Notes: generated by a model not told the origin, from the sequence alone. Positions 1-6,756 are shown, counted from the stretch's first letter. The stretch: DNA of 7,370 bases from Bacteroidota bacterium (GCA_017860555.1 JAGDMJ010000155.1:1-7370), one strand, 5' to 3'. Program-made: numbers and translations.

Positions 1-1400
1 CCCACCGGAGGAACGGTCAACACGGTGCTGTTCCGGATACCGTGGGTTTTGATATCCTCCTGGATGTCTTCCGGCAACGCCTGCACGAACTTGCTCCTGG
101 CATATCCGTCCCACTGGAACAACGGGAACGCGCCTTTTTCCTTGGCGATCTGCACGGAGGTCCGGTACGCCTCATCGCGGATCACGCGCATGATCCTTTC
201 GGTTGCATCAAGGGCAGCCTGGGAATCGTACTTGATTTTCATCATGACGAGCGCATCGGCCAGCCCGGTGATCCCCAACCCGATCCTCCGGTCGGACGCC
301 ACGGCCTTCTTGATCTTGTCAAGCGCGTGGTTGTCCATGTTGTAGTCGATGATGTTGTCCATGAATCGGGTCGCTATGCGCGTCACTTCTGCCAGGTGGT
401 CGTAGTCAAATCGCCCCTCTTCGTCCACGAACTTGCCCAGATTGATGTTGCCCAGGTTGCACGCCGTGTAGGATGCCAGCGGTTGCTCGCCGCACGGATT
501 GGTGCTCGTGAGCGGGTTGGCATATTCCACGTTGTGATAGTCCTTCATGGTGTCCCAGAAAATGATCCCGGGCTCGGCGGAGGCATGGGCGTTTTTGATG
601 ATCTTGAACCAGAGTTCCTTGGCTTTGACTTTCCGGTATGCCTTCCCGCCCCACCGGAGGTCAAAATCAGTGTCATTGATGACGGCCTGCATAAACTCAT
701 GGGTCACCAGGACACTGACGTTGGCGTACTGGACCTTCACTTTCCGGGGGTCATTTTTGATGGTGATGAATCTTTCAACATCCGGGTGATCCACCCGGAT
801 CGTAAGCATGAGCGCCCCGCGACGCCCTGCCTGCGAAACGGTATTCGTGCTCTCGCTGAACAGGTTCATGAACGCCGTGGCACCGGGCGAATGGTCGATT
901 GTGGCATTCACCGGCGCTCCCTCGGGGCGGAGAATGGACAGGTCGGTTCCGACGCCGCCTCCGGTCCTGTAGACCATCGCGGATTCCGAAATGCAGCGGT
1001 AGATGCCCTCAAGGCTGTCATCCTCGATCGGGATGACGTAGCAATTGGAAAGCGTGGGACGACGCTTGGCATCCTCACGGCCGGCGCCATGCATGATGCG
1101 CCCGCCGGGGACGAACTTGAAATCGAAGAGCAGGCCGAGGAACTTGTTGTACCAGTACTCCTGGTCTTTCTCGACCGATGCGAGCGCCCGGGCGATGCGG
1201 TTCCACATGTGCATCGGGCCCTTCTCGTTTGGCGCCAGATACTTCGAGCGGAGCACATCCGCCGCCAGATCATTGTCACCGTAATAGTCCCGGCAGTCGA
1301 GTGCGATATCCATGATGGCTTCGTTCAACACGCCGGTCCCCGACTTTGCAGAGACCGCATTCTTGGTGTCGACAGCGGGATTGGTATCCTTGTGGGGCAT
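1..1400 (-). CDS. nrdJ: Class II (adenosylcobalamin-dependent) ribonucleotide reductase, N-terminal 466 codons, cut by window edge
   Basis: The enzyme reduces ribonucleotides to deoxyribonucleotides for DNA synthesis in the cytoplasm, using adenosylcobalamin to generate the catalytic thiyl radical. Reading the minus strand from the ATG at 1400-1398 gives an uninterrupted protein to the left edge. An RNR N-terminal helical region covers roughly residues 22-92 (including WNRIARALASVE), followed by FVPGGRIMHGAG (96-107). The substrate-reducing cysteine is in LSNCYV (C120), and GGGVGTDLS lies at 147-155. The active-site loop TNPCGEQPL supplies N301, C303 (radical site) and E305. No ATP-cone precedes the RNR domain, so an N-terminal overall-activity site is absent. 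The start is supported by AAGGAAG six bases upstream. Class II is called from overall resemblance to NrdJ; the missing C-terminus, with the redox-active cysteines, would confirm it against class I NrdA. It is transcribed divergently from the acyl-CoA ligase. Confidence 0.92.
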   Translation of the reverse strand, partial: MPHKDTNPAVDTKNAVSAKSGTGVLNEAIMDIALDCRDYYGDNDLAADVLRSKYLAPNEKGPMHMWNRIARALASVEKDQEYWYNKFLGLLFDFKFVPGGRIMHGAGREDAKRRPTLSNCYVIPIEDDSLEGIYRCISESAMVYRTGGGVGTDLSILRPEGAPVNATIDHSPGATAFMNLFSESTNTVSQAGRRGALMLTIRVDHPDVERFITIKNDPRKVKVQYANVSVLVTHEFMQAVINDTDFDLRWGGKAYRKVKAKELWFKIIKNAHASAEPGIIFWDTMKDYHNVEYANPLTSTNPCGEQPLASYTACNLGNINLGKFVDEEGRFDYDHLAEVTRIATRFMDNIIDYNMDNHALDKIKKAVASDRRIGLGITGLADALVMMKIKYDSQAALDATERIMRVIRDEAYRTSVQIAKEKGAFPLFQWDGYARSKFVQALPEDIQEDIKTHGIRNSTVLTVPPV

Positions 1401-1439
1401 GTTGCACTTCCTTCTAAATGTCCAAACACTTGAGTTACG

Positions 1440-1474
1440 AAATAGAAAAGCCCCGCATCAGAATGATGCGTGGC
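1440..1474 (-). terminator. Intrinsic-terminator-like hairpin in the nrdJ leader (possible attenuator)
   Basis: On the minus strand a perfect 7-bp stem CGCATCA/TGATGCG (1470-1464 with 1460-1454) closes a TTC loop. After one A-G mismatch the stem continues with GCC/GGC, and it is followed directly by the T-rich run CTTTTCTATTT. It lies between the nrdJ promoter and the nrdJ start codon, about 40 bases before the ATG, so it would terminate transcription before the gene unless overridden. It could equally be the true end of a separate small RNA. The structure is visible in the sequence; its function is inferred. Confidence 0.55.
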
Positions 1475-1642
1475 TGCCAGGCAGAAAGACCCTGAAGTCA
1501 GAAGAATGCTCCAAAAACAAACTTCTCAGGGTCATTACTTCCTCACAACGTCTATCATGTTGATGCACTTAGCTTAGCAGGAGGAGGGGATGCTACTTCG
1601 TGCAGTTACTTCTCTTTGTGCTTGAGCCAAGGCGAAGTACCG
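1440..1642 (-). ncRNA. Structured 5' leader of nrdJ, candidate cis-regulatory RNA or small RNA
   Basis: From the predicted transcription start near 1642 to the terminator-like hairpin, about 200 bases carry several inverted repeats on the minus strand. TACTTCG (1639-1633) pairs with CGAAGTA (1600-1594) around an inner CTTG/CAAG hairpin (1631-1621). GACCCTGA (1533-1526) pairs with TCAGGGTC (1495-1488), extended inward by GAAG/CTTC. The terminator-like stem follows. Further GAAGTAA copies at 1612-1606 and 1541-1535 could compete with CGAAGTA for the first arm, giving mutually exclusive folds. I do not recognise a known family: the conserved cobalamin-box sequence is not visible. No convincing small gene is seen here. 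It may be an attenuated leader or a discrete RNA. Confidence 0.4.
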
Positions 1643-1648
1643 GGCAAG

Positions 1649-1677
1649 AATATACGACCTAGCCTCAGAGAAGTCAA
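1649..1677 (-). promoter_or_regulatory. Sigma70-like promoter for nrdJ
   Basis: Minus strand: -35 TTGACT (1677-1672), exactly 17 bases of spacer, and -10 TATATT (1654-1649), each matching five of six consensus positions. Start of transcription is expected near 1642, giving a leader of about 240 bases before nrdJ. I did not see a convincing NrdR-box pair overlapping it. Confidence 0.65.
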
Positions 1678-1881
1678 GCGAAAAATTTTGGGGTGCAACC
1701 TCGCTTTTCATTTCTAACAACTTAGCGATGGAAAATCGTTCCCATGTTCTCCGCCGATATCTGTTCTCCGTGTGATTTGGACGGTCAAAGAGTCCGGCCA
1801 TCGCAGTAGTGCACCGGCCGTCAAACGCCCGGCTCGGGTGCAGGCGCCGCAGGGGAAGCCCGCGTTGGTGGCCGCACGTGT
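1678..1881. other. Divergent intergenic region with no gene recognised
   Basis: This is the stretch between the two divergent promoters. It holds open frames on the minus strand (within 1574-1801 and 1714-1971), but they resemble no known protein, overlap each other and span promoter elements. I see no tRNA, repeat family or insertion-sequence end. A pair of CCGGCC words near 1795 and 1813 is the only repetition I noticed. Confidence 0.4.
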
Positions 1882-1909
1882 ATTCGGCGCCGGAATATCA
1901 ACGATTCCG
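1882..1909. promoter_or_regulatory. Candidate operator: three ATTCCG-type half-sites upstream of the acyl-CoA ligase promoter
   Basis: CGGAAT (1891-1896) and ATTCCG (1904-1909) form a perfect 6-bp inverted repeat with a 7-base spacer, ending nine bases before the -35 box. A third, near-matching half-site ATTCGG (1882-1887) forms an overlapping near-palindrome with the first. This geometry suits a dimeric repressor or activator; TetR-type regulators often control fatty acid activation genes. The repeat is seen; the regulator is unknown. Confidence 0.3.
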
Positions 1910-1917
1910 TGTCCTTC

Positions 1918-1946
1918 TTGATTTTGAGCGACAGGCATAGTATACT
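1918..1946 (+). promoter_or_regulatory. Sigma70-like promoter for the acyl-CoA ligase
   Basis: -35 TTGATT (1918-1923), 17-base spacer, -10 TATACT (1941-1946). Transcription would start near 1953, giving a short leader of about 34 bases before the ligase start at 1987. The good match and spacing also argue against translation starting upstream of this point. Confidence 0.6.
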
Positions 1947-1986
1947 GAACCCACAACCCTCGTCGTCTCACCTAAGGAATTCCCCC

Positions 1987-3804
1987 ATGGCAGTTGCGGT
2001 AGACTTCTCTACCATACCGGAAATGTTTCAGAAGATTACCGGGAAGTTCGCAGCGACCACGCGCCCGGCGCTGATGTACAAAACGGGCGGGAAATATGAA
2101 GGAATCAGCTACGCGGATCTCAGAAGCCGCGTGGAGGACTTCGCTTTCGGACTGGCGGCTCTCGGCGTGCGGCGGGGAGACCGCGTCGCGATCATTTCCG
2201 AGAATCGCCCCGAATGGGTCATCAGCGACCAGGCGATCGTTGCCCTCGGGGCCGTCGACGTGCCGGTCTACCCCACGATGTCCGCAAAGCAGAACGAGTA
2301 CATCTTCAACGATGCCGGCGTCCGCATCGCGATCGTCTCGAACCAGTTTCAGCTCAGCAAGGTCATGCGCGTACGGGAGAACATCCCGTCGCTCGAATCG
2401 ATCATCGTCATGAACGAGAAGGGGACGGTTATCGGACCTGCGACGCTCAATTTCTCCGAAGTGATGCGCATGGGGGAGGCTTACCGTGAGTTGCATCCGA
2501 CCCTCCTGAGCGCGTCGATCAGTGCCGTGAAACCGGGCGATCTTCTCACGCTGATCTACACCTCGGGTACAACCGGCAATCCCAAAGGGGTGATGCTGAC
2601 GCACCGGAACCTGGTGAGCAATGTCGTAAGTTCGGCGCAGGTGATCGAGTTCGGGCCCGGGGATGTGCTGCTGTCGTTCCTCCCTCTGAGCCATACATTT
2701 GAACGGATGGCGGGATACTACACGGGATTTGCCTGCGGTGCAACTGTCGCATACGCGGAAAGCGTTGAAACGGTACGGGACAACATGATGGAGGTTCGTC
2801 CGACGATTGTGACGACGGTGCCCAGGCTGTTTGAGAGGATTCACAGCCGCGTGATGAAGCAGGTGGATGCCGGCTCTGTGCTCAAACAGAAGATCTTTTA
2901 CTGGGCTCTTGCTGTCGGAAGAGAGTATGCTGCTGCTTCCCGCCGCGGGGCCATACCGGCAAGCCTGCGCAGAAAGCGCGCAATTGCTGACAGGCTGGTT
3001 TTCAGCAAGCTTCGCGAGAAAACGGGTGGACGGATGCGCTTCTTCGTCTCCGGCGGCGCCGCGCTCGCGCGTGAGTTGGGCGAGTTCTTTGAGGCGATGG
3101 GGCTGACGGTGATTGAAGGGTACGGCCTGACGGAATCATCCCCGGTAATCACTGCCAACAGGCTGCAGAACTACCGGTTCGGATCCGTGGGACAGCCCAT
3201 CCCCGGTGTGGAGGTCAGAATCGAAGCTGATGGAGAAATCCTCGCACGTGGCCCAAACATCATGACGGGATACTGGAACCAGCCCGAAGCGACGGCGCAG
3301 GCGATCGACCGGGAAGGGTGGTTGCATACCGGCGATATCGGCATGTTCGATGCTGATGGGTTCCTTCACATTACGGACAGGAAGAAACATCTTATCGTCA
3401 GTTCCGGAGGAAAGAACATCGCCCCGCAGCCGATCGAGAATCTCTTCCTCACCAGCAAGTATATCGAGCAGCTTATGCTGATCGGGGACCATCGCATGTA
3501 CCTGACGGCCCTGATCGTCCCCGATTTTGAAGTGATAAAGGAGTATGCAGATGCGCGTAAACTAGCCTATGCCACCCCGGCGGATCTCACCCGGCGGGAG
3601 GAGATCTACCAGTTGATCGAGCGGGACATTAACGTGATTCAGAAAGACCTGGCAAATTACGAACGTGTGCGGAGATTTGTTTTGCTGGATCACCAGTTCA
3701 CGGTAGAGGAAGGAGAGTTGACGCCGACGCAGAAGGTGCGCAGGAGCGTGGTGGAGAAGCGGTATGCTGATGTGATCGAGAGCATGTATGAGGGAGTGAC
3801 ATGA
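1987..3804 (+). CDS. Long-chain fatty acid-CoA ligase (AMP-forming, FadD15-like)
   Basis: This 605-residue enzyme of the AMP-binding (ANL) superfamily activates a fatty acid with ATP to an acyl-adenylate and then transfers it to coenzyme A, feeding lipid synthesis or beta-oxidation. Motifs run in the normal order: the phosphate-binding loop YTSGTTGNPKG (191-201), PLSHTFER (233-240), GYGLTESSP (379-387), GWLHTGD (444-450), the hinge ITDRKKHLIVSSGGKNIAPQ (462-481), and PTQK with the C-terminal adenylation lysine K583. The length and the IAPQPIEN segment are typical of the long-chain group. There is no signal peptide or clear membrane span. The ATG has AAGGA eight bases upstream; an upstream GTG at 1909 is in frame but would include the promoter, so it is rejected. 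The gene stands alone, between its own promoter and a long hairpin. Exact chain-length preference cannot be read from the sequence. Confidence 0.93.
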   Translation: MAVAVDFSTIPEMFQKITGKFAATTRPALMYKTGGKYEGISYADLRSRVEDFAFGLAALGVRRGDRVAIISENRPEWVISDQAIVALGAVDVPVYPTMSAKQNEYIFNDAGVRIAIVSNQFQLSKVMRVRENIPSLESIIVMNEKGTVIGPATLNFSEVMRMGEAYRELHPTLLSASISAVKPGDLLTLIYTSGTTGNPKGVMLTHRNLVSNVVSSAQVIEFGPGDVLLSFLPLSHTFERMAGYYTGFACGATVAYAESVETVRDNMMEVRPTIVTTVPRLFERIHSRVMKQVDAGSVLKQKIFYWALAVGREYAAASRRGAIPASLRRKRAIADRLVFSKLREKTGGRMRFFVSGGAALARELGEFFEAMGLTVIEGYGLTESSPVITANRLQNYRFGSVGQPIPGVEVRIEADGEILARGPNIMTGYWNQPEATAQAIDREGWLHTGDIGMFDADGFLHITDRKKHLIVSSGGKNIAPQPIENLFLTSKYIEQLMLIGDHRMYLTALIVPDFEVIKEYADARKLAYATPADLTRREEIYQLIERDINVIQKDLANYERVRRFVLLDHQFTVEEGELTPTQKVRRSVVEKRYADVIESMYEGVT

Positions 3805-3892
3805 GAGGGAAGAGGGAAGAGCGAAGAAGGTAGAGGGAGATGAACGCGAATCCGTTTGAACCACTCTTCCCTCTTCGCTCTTCCCTCTCCCC
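3803..3892. repeat. Long polypurine/polypyrimidine inverted repeat
   Basis: Positions 3803-3840 are purine except for two bases and are built from GGGAAGAG-like units; 3864-3892 is the corresponding pyrimidine arm. A perfect 17-bp pairing joins 3811-3827 (AGAGGGAAGAGCGAAGA) to 3872-3888, with further imperfect pairing inward to about 3835/3864 and a loop of about 28 bases. An alternative register pairs 3803-3814 with 3878-3889. The arms overlap the ligase stop codon. It looks like a dispersed or slipped repeat and probably also works as a terminator. Confidence 0.7.
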
Positions 3893-3900
3893 TATTTTGA
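3811..3900 (+). terminator. Probable transcription terminator after the acyl-CoA ligase
   Basis: The long stem described for the inverted repeat starts seven bases after the ligase stop codon. It is followed by CCCC and the short T-rich run TATTTTGA. The U-tract is weak for a classical intrinsic terminator, but the stem is long and sits exactly between the ligase and the nuo promoter. It would separate the two transcription units. Confidence 0.45.
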
Positions 3901-3925
3901 CTTTCCCCCCATTTTTTGGTACATT
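3897..3925 (+). promoter_or_regulatory. Sigma70-like promoter for the nuo operon
   Basis: -35 TTGACT (3897-3902), 17-base spacer, -10 TACATT (3920-3925), with a TGG extension before the -10 (extended -10 type). Transcription would start near 3932, leaving a leader of about 84 bases before nuoA. The -35 box lies immediately after the hairpin that closes the upstream gene. Confidence 0.55.
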
Positions 3926-3936
3926 TTTCTCACATT

Positions 3937-3969
3937 GACTTCCGCAAGAATCAAAGTCGTGCGGAAGTC
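3937..3969 (+). promoter_or_regulatory. Stem-loop at the 5' end of the nuo transcript
   Basis: GACTTCCGCA (3937-3946) and TGCGGAAGTC (3960-3969) are a perfect 10-bp inverted repeat with a 13-base loop. It starts about five bases after the predicted transcription start. No T-run follows, so it is not a terminator. It may protect the 5' end of a long operon mRNA, or as DNA it may be a binding site for a dimeric regulator. Confidence 0.5.
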
Positions 3970-4015
3970 GCCTATCGGTCACTCTGGAAAAGTTGATAAG
4001 GTACGAATCGTCTGC

Positions 4016-4369
4016 ATGGAAGCATACATCCCAATCGTGTTGATGTTGGCGCTTGGCCTGATCGCCGGGATTGTTTTTTCCAGCATCAGCCGGTGGATTG
4101 GCCCGAAGCGCCCCACTGAAGAGAAGCTCTCCACGTACGAAAGCGGGATGGAGCCGGTGAAAAGCGCGCTTGAACGCTTCTCGGTGAAGTTTTACCTCGT
4201 CGCCATGATGTTTATCCTGTTCGACATCGAAATCGTGTTCATGTATCCCTGGGCTGTGATGTTCCGGGAGCTGGGCGTTGCCGGTTTCATCGAGATGATG
4301 GTCTTCATCGGAATCCTGCTCGTCGGGTATCTTTATATCTTGAAGAAGGGAGCTCTGGAATGGCGTTAG
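4016..4369 (+). CDS. nuoA: NADH-quinone oxidoreductase subunit A
   Basis: NuoA is a small membrane subunit of respiratory complex I, located at the junction of the membrane arm and the quinone site. The 117-residue product has three hydrophobic segments, about residues 4-24, 58-82 and 88-110. The family signature YESGMEP (41-47) lies in the loop after the first segment, and FYLVAMMFILFDIEIVFMYPW (59-79, E72 included) is typical of the second helix. The ATG at 4016 matches the usual length and N-terminus of the family. Its ribosome site is poor: AAGG lies 14 bases upstream, with an ACG/CGT inverted triplet between them. An in-frame TTG at 3935 would add 27 unfamiliar residues and start almost at the predicted transcript end, so it is rejected. 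It is the first gene of the operon and overlaps nuoB by 10 bases. Confidence 0.95.
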   Translation: MEAYIPIVLMLALGLIAGIVFSSISRWIGPKRPTEEKLSTYESGMEPVKSALERFSVKFYLVAMMFILFDIEIVFMYPWAVMFRELGVAGFIEMMVFIGILLVGYLYILKKGALEWR

Positions 4370-4899
4370 AAACCCTGCAGCGCGACGGGTTTCTGACGGC
4401 GCGCCTCGATGACGTCATCAATTGGGCGAGGAAGAACTCGCTCTGGCCGATGCCGATGGGGATCTCTTGCTGCGCCATCGAAATGATGGCCACCGCCTCG
4501 CCGCGCTTCGACATCTCGAGATTCGGCTCGGAGGTTATGCGCTTCACGCCGCGGCAATGCGATGTCATTATCGTGGCCGGAACAGTCACCTACAAGATGG
4601 CAAAAGTTGTCCGCAAGATCTATGATCAAATGCCCGATCCCAAATGGGTGATCTCCATGGGTGCCTGTGCTTCCTCGGGCGGGATGTTCCGCTCCTACTC
4701 GGTGGTGCAGGGAATCGACCAGTTCCTTCCCGTTGACGTTTTCGTCGCCGGATGTCCGCCCCGCCCGGAGAATCTGCTTCATGCCCTGATCGAACTACAG
4801 AGGCAAGTAGCCACGGAGCGGACCGTGGGCAGCCTGATCCGCCGCGAACCCATCTATCTCCCGGAACGCCCGGGGGCGAAAGCCGGGGACGCAACATGA
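4360..4899 (+). CDS. nuoB: NADH-quinone oxidoreductase subunit B (N2 cluster subunit)
   Basis: NuoB carries the terminal [4Fe-4S] cluster N2 of complex I, which passes electrons to quinone at the base of the peripheral arm. The 179-residue protein has all four expected ligand cysteines: adjacent C37 and C38 in GISCCAIEMM, C103 in GACASSGG, and C132 in GCPPRPE. These agree with the PSST/NuoB family in order and spacing. The start has GAAGGGAG seven bases upstream, inside the end of nuoA, and the two reading frames overlap, suggesting coupled translation. The C-terminal tail after about residue 165 is variable in the family. The stop overlaps the nuoC start (ATGA). Confidence 0.97.
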   Translation: MALETLQRDGFLTARLDDVINWARKNSLWPMPMGISCCAIEMMATASPRFDISRFGSEVMRFTPRQCDVIIVAGTVTYKMAKVVRKIYDQMPDPKWVISMGACASSGGMFRSYSVVQGIDQFLPVDVFVAGCPPRPENLLHALIELQRQVATERTVGSLIRREPIYLPERPGAKAGDAT

Positions 4900-5378
4900 A
4901 CCAGGTGATCACGGAGCGCCTCCAGGCTCGGTTTCCGGCAAGCGTCCGCGGAAGCGAGGAATTCCGCAATGACCTGACGGTCACAGTGCGCACCGCTGAT
5001 CTGCCTGCGGTGGCACAGTTTCTGAAGGATGATCCGACGCTGGCATTCGATATGCTCATCGACATCGTCGGCGTGGACCGGTTCCGTGAAGCGGAACGCT
5101 TCGAGGTCAACTACACGCTCTATTCCCTTGAGCACAAGAAATATCTCCGCCTGAAGGTGCTGGTGAACGAGGAGGATCCGACGGTGCCGACGCTCACAGG
5201 AGTCTGGCCGGGCGCCAACTGGCATGAACGCGAGACCTTTGACATGTTTGGCATCAAGTTTGCCGGCCATCCCGACCTGAGGCGCCTCTACATGCCTGAA
5301 GAATTTGAATATTTTCCTTTGCGAAAGGATTTCCCGCTGATGGGCATTCCCGATTCCCTCCCGTTGCCCAGACGGTAA
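4896..5378 (+). CDS. nuoC: NADH-quinone oxidoreductase subunit C (30 kDa type)
   Basis: NuoC is a peripheral-arm subunit of complex I without cofactors that packs against NuoD and NuoB. The 160-residue protein contains the 30-kDa subunit signature ERETFDMFGIKFAGHPDLRR (111-130), with the C-terminal LRKDFPL also typical. It is a stand-alone NuoC, not fused to NuoD. The ATG at 4896 overlaps the nuoB stop codon by four bases, and the family-like sequence begins there. The frame is open further upstream to 4752, but that part lies wholly inside nuoB and looks like a low-complexity shadow. The ribosome site is weak (GGGGAC), which suits translational coupling to nuoB. Confidence 0.95.
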   Translation: MNQVITERLQARFPASVRGSEEFRNDLTVTVRTADLPAVAQFLKDDPTLAFDMLIDIVGVDRFREAERFEVNYTLYSLEHKKYLRLKVLVNEEDPTVPTLTGVWPGANWHERETFDMFGIKFAGHPDLRRLYMPEEFEYFPLRKDFPLMGIPDSLPLPRR

Positions 5379-5402
5379 TCGCCGACGAGAAAGTTGAGCC
5401 GC

Positions 5403-6659
5403 ATGTCCGCACGAACTTCCGAAGAGTCGAAGAAAAGCCAGATCCTGGCCGCGCTTGAAGACCAGGACACGACGGTGACCATGGGGGACCCGCTTGAGAA
5501 CGACATGGTTCTCAATATGGGCCCGCAGCATCCCGCCACGCACGGCGTGCTCCGCCTACTGGTGAGGCTGGATGGCGAGACGGTGAAAGCGGTAGTTCCC
5601 GAGCTCGGCTATCTTCATAGAGGATACGAAAAGATCGCGGAAAACAGCGGGTATCACGAGTTCATCCCGCATACGGACAGGCTGGACTACCTTTCTCCGC
5701 TTTCCAACAACGTGGCATATGTACTGGCCGTCGAGAAATTGCTCGGCACCGAAGTCCCGGAACGGGCGCAATATATCCGTGTGCTCTGCTGCGAGATGGC
5801 GCGTATCGCATCGCATCTGGTGGCCACGGGGAGCATGGCGATGGATGTGGGGGCTCTGACGGTGCTGCTCTGGACATTCCGCGAGCGCGAGAAACTCCTG
5901 GATATTTATGACGTCCTCTGCGGCGCACGGTTCACAACAAGCTACGCCCGCATTGGCGGATTGCAGCAGGACTGGACTCCACAATGTACCGGGATGCTTG
6001 ACCATTTTCTCGGGGAGTTCCCGCAGGATCTGGAAGAGGTGGAACAACTGCTGCGGGCAAACCGCATCTTCATCGATCGGTGTGAGGATGTCGGTTACAT
6101 TTCCAGAGAAGATGCGATCGGGCTCGGGCTGACCGGACCCATCCTCCGGGCGGCCGGTGTGCCCCGTGACCTCCGCAGGGACAGCCCGTATCTGGTCTAC
6201 AATGCCCTGGACTTCGAGGTGATCACGCTGTCGGAAAGCGACGCGCTGGCCCGGTTTTACGTGCGGCTTGCAGAGATGAAAGAGAGCGCAAAAATCCTCA
6301 GGCAGGCCCTGGATCGCATGCCGGCCGGCCCGATCCACGCGCATGAGCCGAAAAAAGTTCTTCCCCGAAAGGACCGGGTCTATACCCGGATGGAAGAACT
6401 CATTCATGATTTTATGCTCATCAATACGGGCATCAATCCGCCCGTGGGAGAGATCTATCAGGGTACTGAGTCATCCAAGGGAGAGCTTGGATTCACCATC
6501 GTATCCGATGGCACAGGCCACCCCTGGCGGATGAAGATCCGTTCCCCCTCGATGACGAATCTCTCCGCTCTTCCGCTCATGCTGAAGGGGGGAATGATCT
6601 CCGATATCGTCGCCGTCATCGGCAGCGTGGATCCGGTGATGGGCGAAGCGGACAAGTGA
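5403..6659 (+). CDS. nuoD: NADH-quinone oxidoreductase subunit D (49 kDa type)
   Basis: NuoD forms, with NuoB, the quinone-reduction site of complex I and descends from [NiFe]-hydrogenase large subunits. The 418-residue product shows LNMGPQHPATHGVLR (37-51) with the conserved loop histidines H43 and H47, and TDRLDYLSP (91-99), whose tyrosine Y96 corresponds to the quinone-binding tyrosine. It also shows GARFTTSYARIGG and, near the end, the family-typical DPVMGEADK. Hydrogenase-type nickel cysteines are absent, as expected for NuoD. The start is uncertain: ATG 5403 is chosen, with a TTG at 5394 and an ATG at 5481 as alternatives, and none has a strong ribosome site. The first 27 or so residues are not conserved. 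The gene follows nuoC after 24 bases. Confidence 0.95.
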   Translation: MSARTSEESKKSQILAALEDQDTTVTMGDPLENDMVLNMGPQHPATHGVLRLLVRLDGETVKAVVPELGYLHRGYEKIAENSGYHEFIPHTDRLDYLSPLSNNVAYVLAVEKLLGTEVPERAQYIRVLCCEMARIASHLVATGSMAMDVGALTVLLWTFREREKLLDIYDVLCGARFTTSYARIGGLQQDWTPQCTGMLDHFLGEFPQDLEEVEQLLRANRIFIDRCEDVGYISREDAIGLGLTGPILRAAGVPRDLRRDSPYLVYNALDFEVITLSESDALARFYVRLAEMKESAKILRQALDRMPAGPIHAHEPKKVLPRKDRVYTRMEELIHDFMLINTGINPPVGEIYQGTESSKGELGFTIVSDGTGHPWRMKIRSPSMTNLSALPLMLKGGMISDIVAVIGSVDPVMGEADK

Positions 6660-6756
6660 CTTCGGCCGGTCATTTGCTGATCAGACGGATTTGCCCCGCC
6701 CGGGGAGGCAGGTCTCGCAATGACGCTACGTGACAGATACCAGAACGAAGGAAGCC
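6660..6756 (+). other. Intergenic gap before nuoE with small hairpin and 15-codon leader ORF
   Basis: At 97 bases this is the longest gap in the operon. It contains the compact inverted repeat CCCCGCCCGGGG (6694-6705), without a T-run. An ATG at 6720, 11 bases after GGGGAGG, opens a 15-codon frame that stops at 6767, just inside nuoE. No clear promoter is seen. The small frame could be a coupling leader or chance. Confidence 0.3.

Noticed and set aside
42..1433. A 463-codon open frame on the plus strand
   Set aside because: It lies opposite nrdJ, whose minus-strand translation shows all RNR active-site motifs; the plus-strand product resembles nothing known and is a codon-usage shadow.
1401..1642. 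Cobalamin riboswitch, 6S RNA, T-box or SRP RNA in the nrdJ leader
   Set aside because: I looked for their conserved boxes and end-pairing by eye and did not find them; the structure remains unclassified.
1574..1801. A 75-codon minus-strand frame in the nrdJ upstream region
   Set aside because: It spans the nrdJ promoter and part of the structured leader, and its product has no recognisable features.
1909..1986. N-terminal extension of the acyl-CoA ligase from a GTG
   Set aside because: It would run through the -35 and -10 boxes, while the ATG at 1987 has a well-placed AAGGA.
1972..2844. A 290-codon open frame on the minus strand
   Set aside because: It is antisense to the acyl-CoA ligase, rich in His and Arg as shadows usually are, and has no recognisable domain.
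4752..4895. N-terminal extension of nuoC by 48 codons
   Set aside because: The extension lies entirely inside nuoB, is Pro/Gly/Ser-rich and unlike NuoC; the ATG at 4896 gives the normal family start.
5556..6407. A 283-codon open frame on the minus strand
   Set aside because: It is antisense to nuoD, which is strongly conserved in the plus-strand frame.
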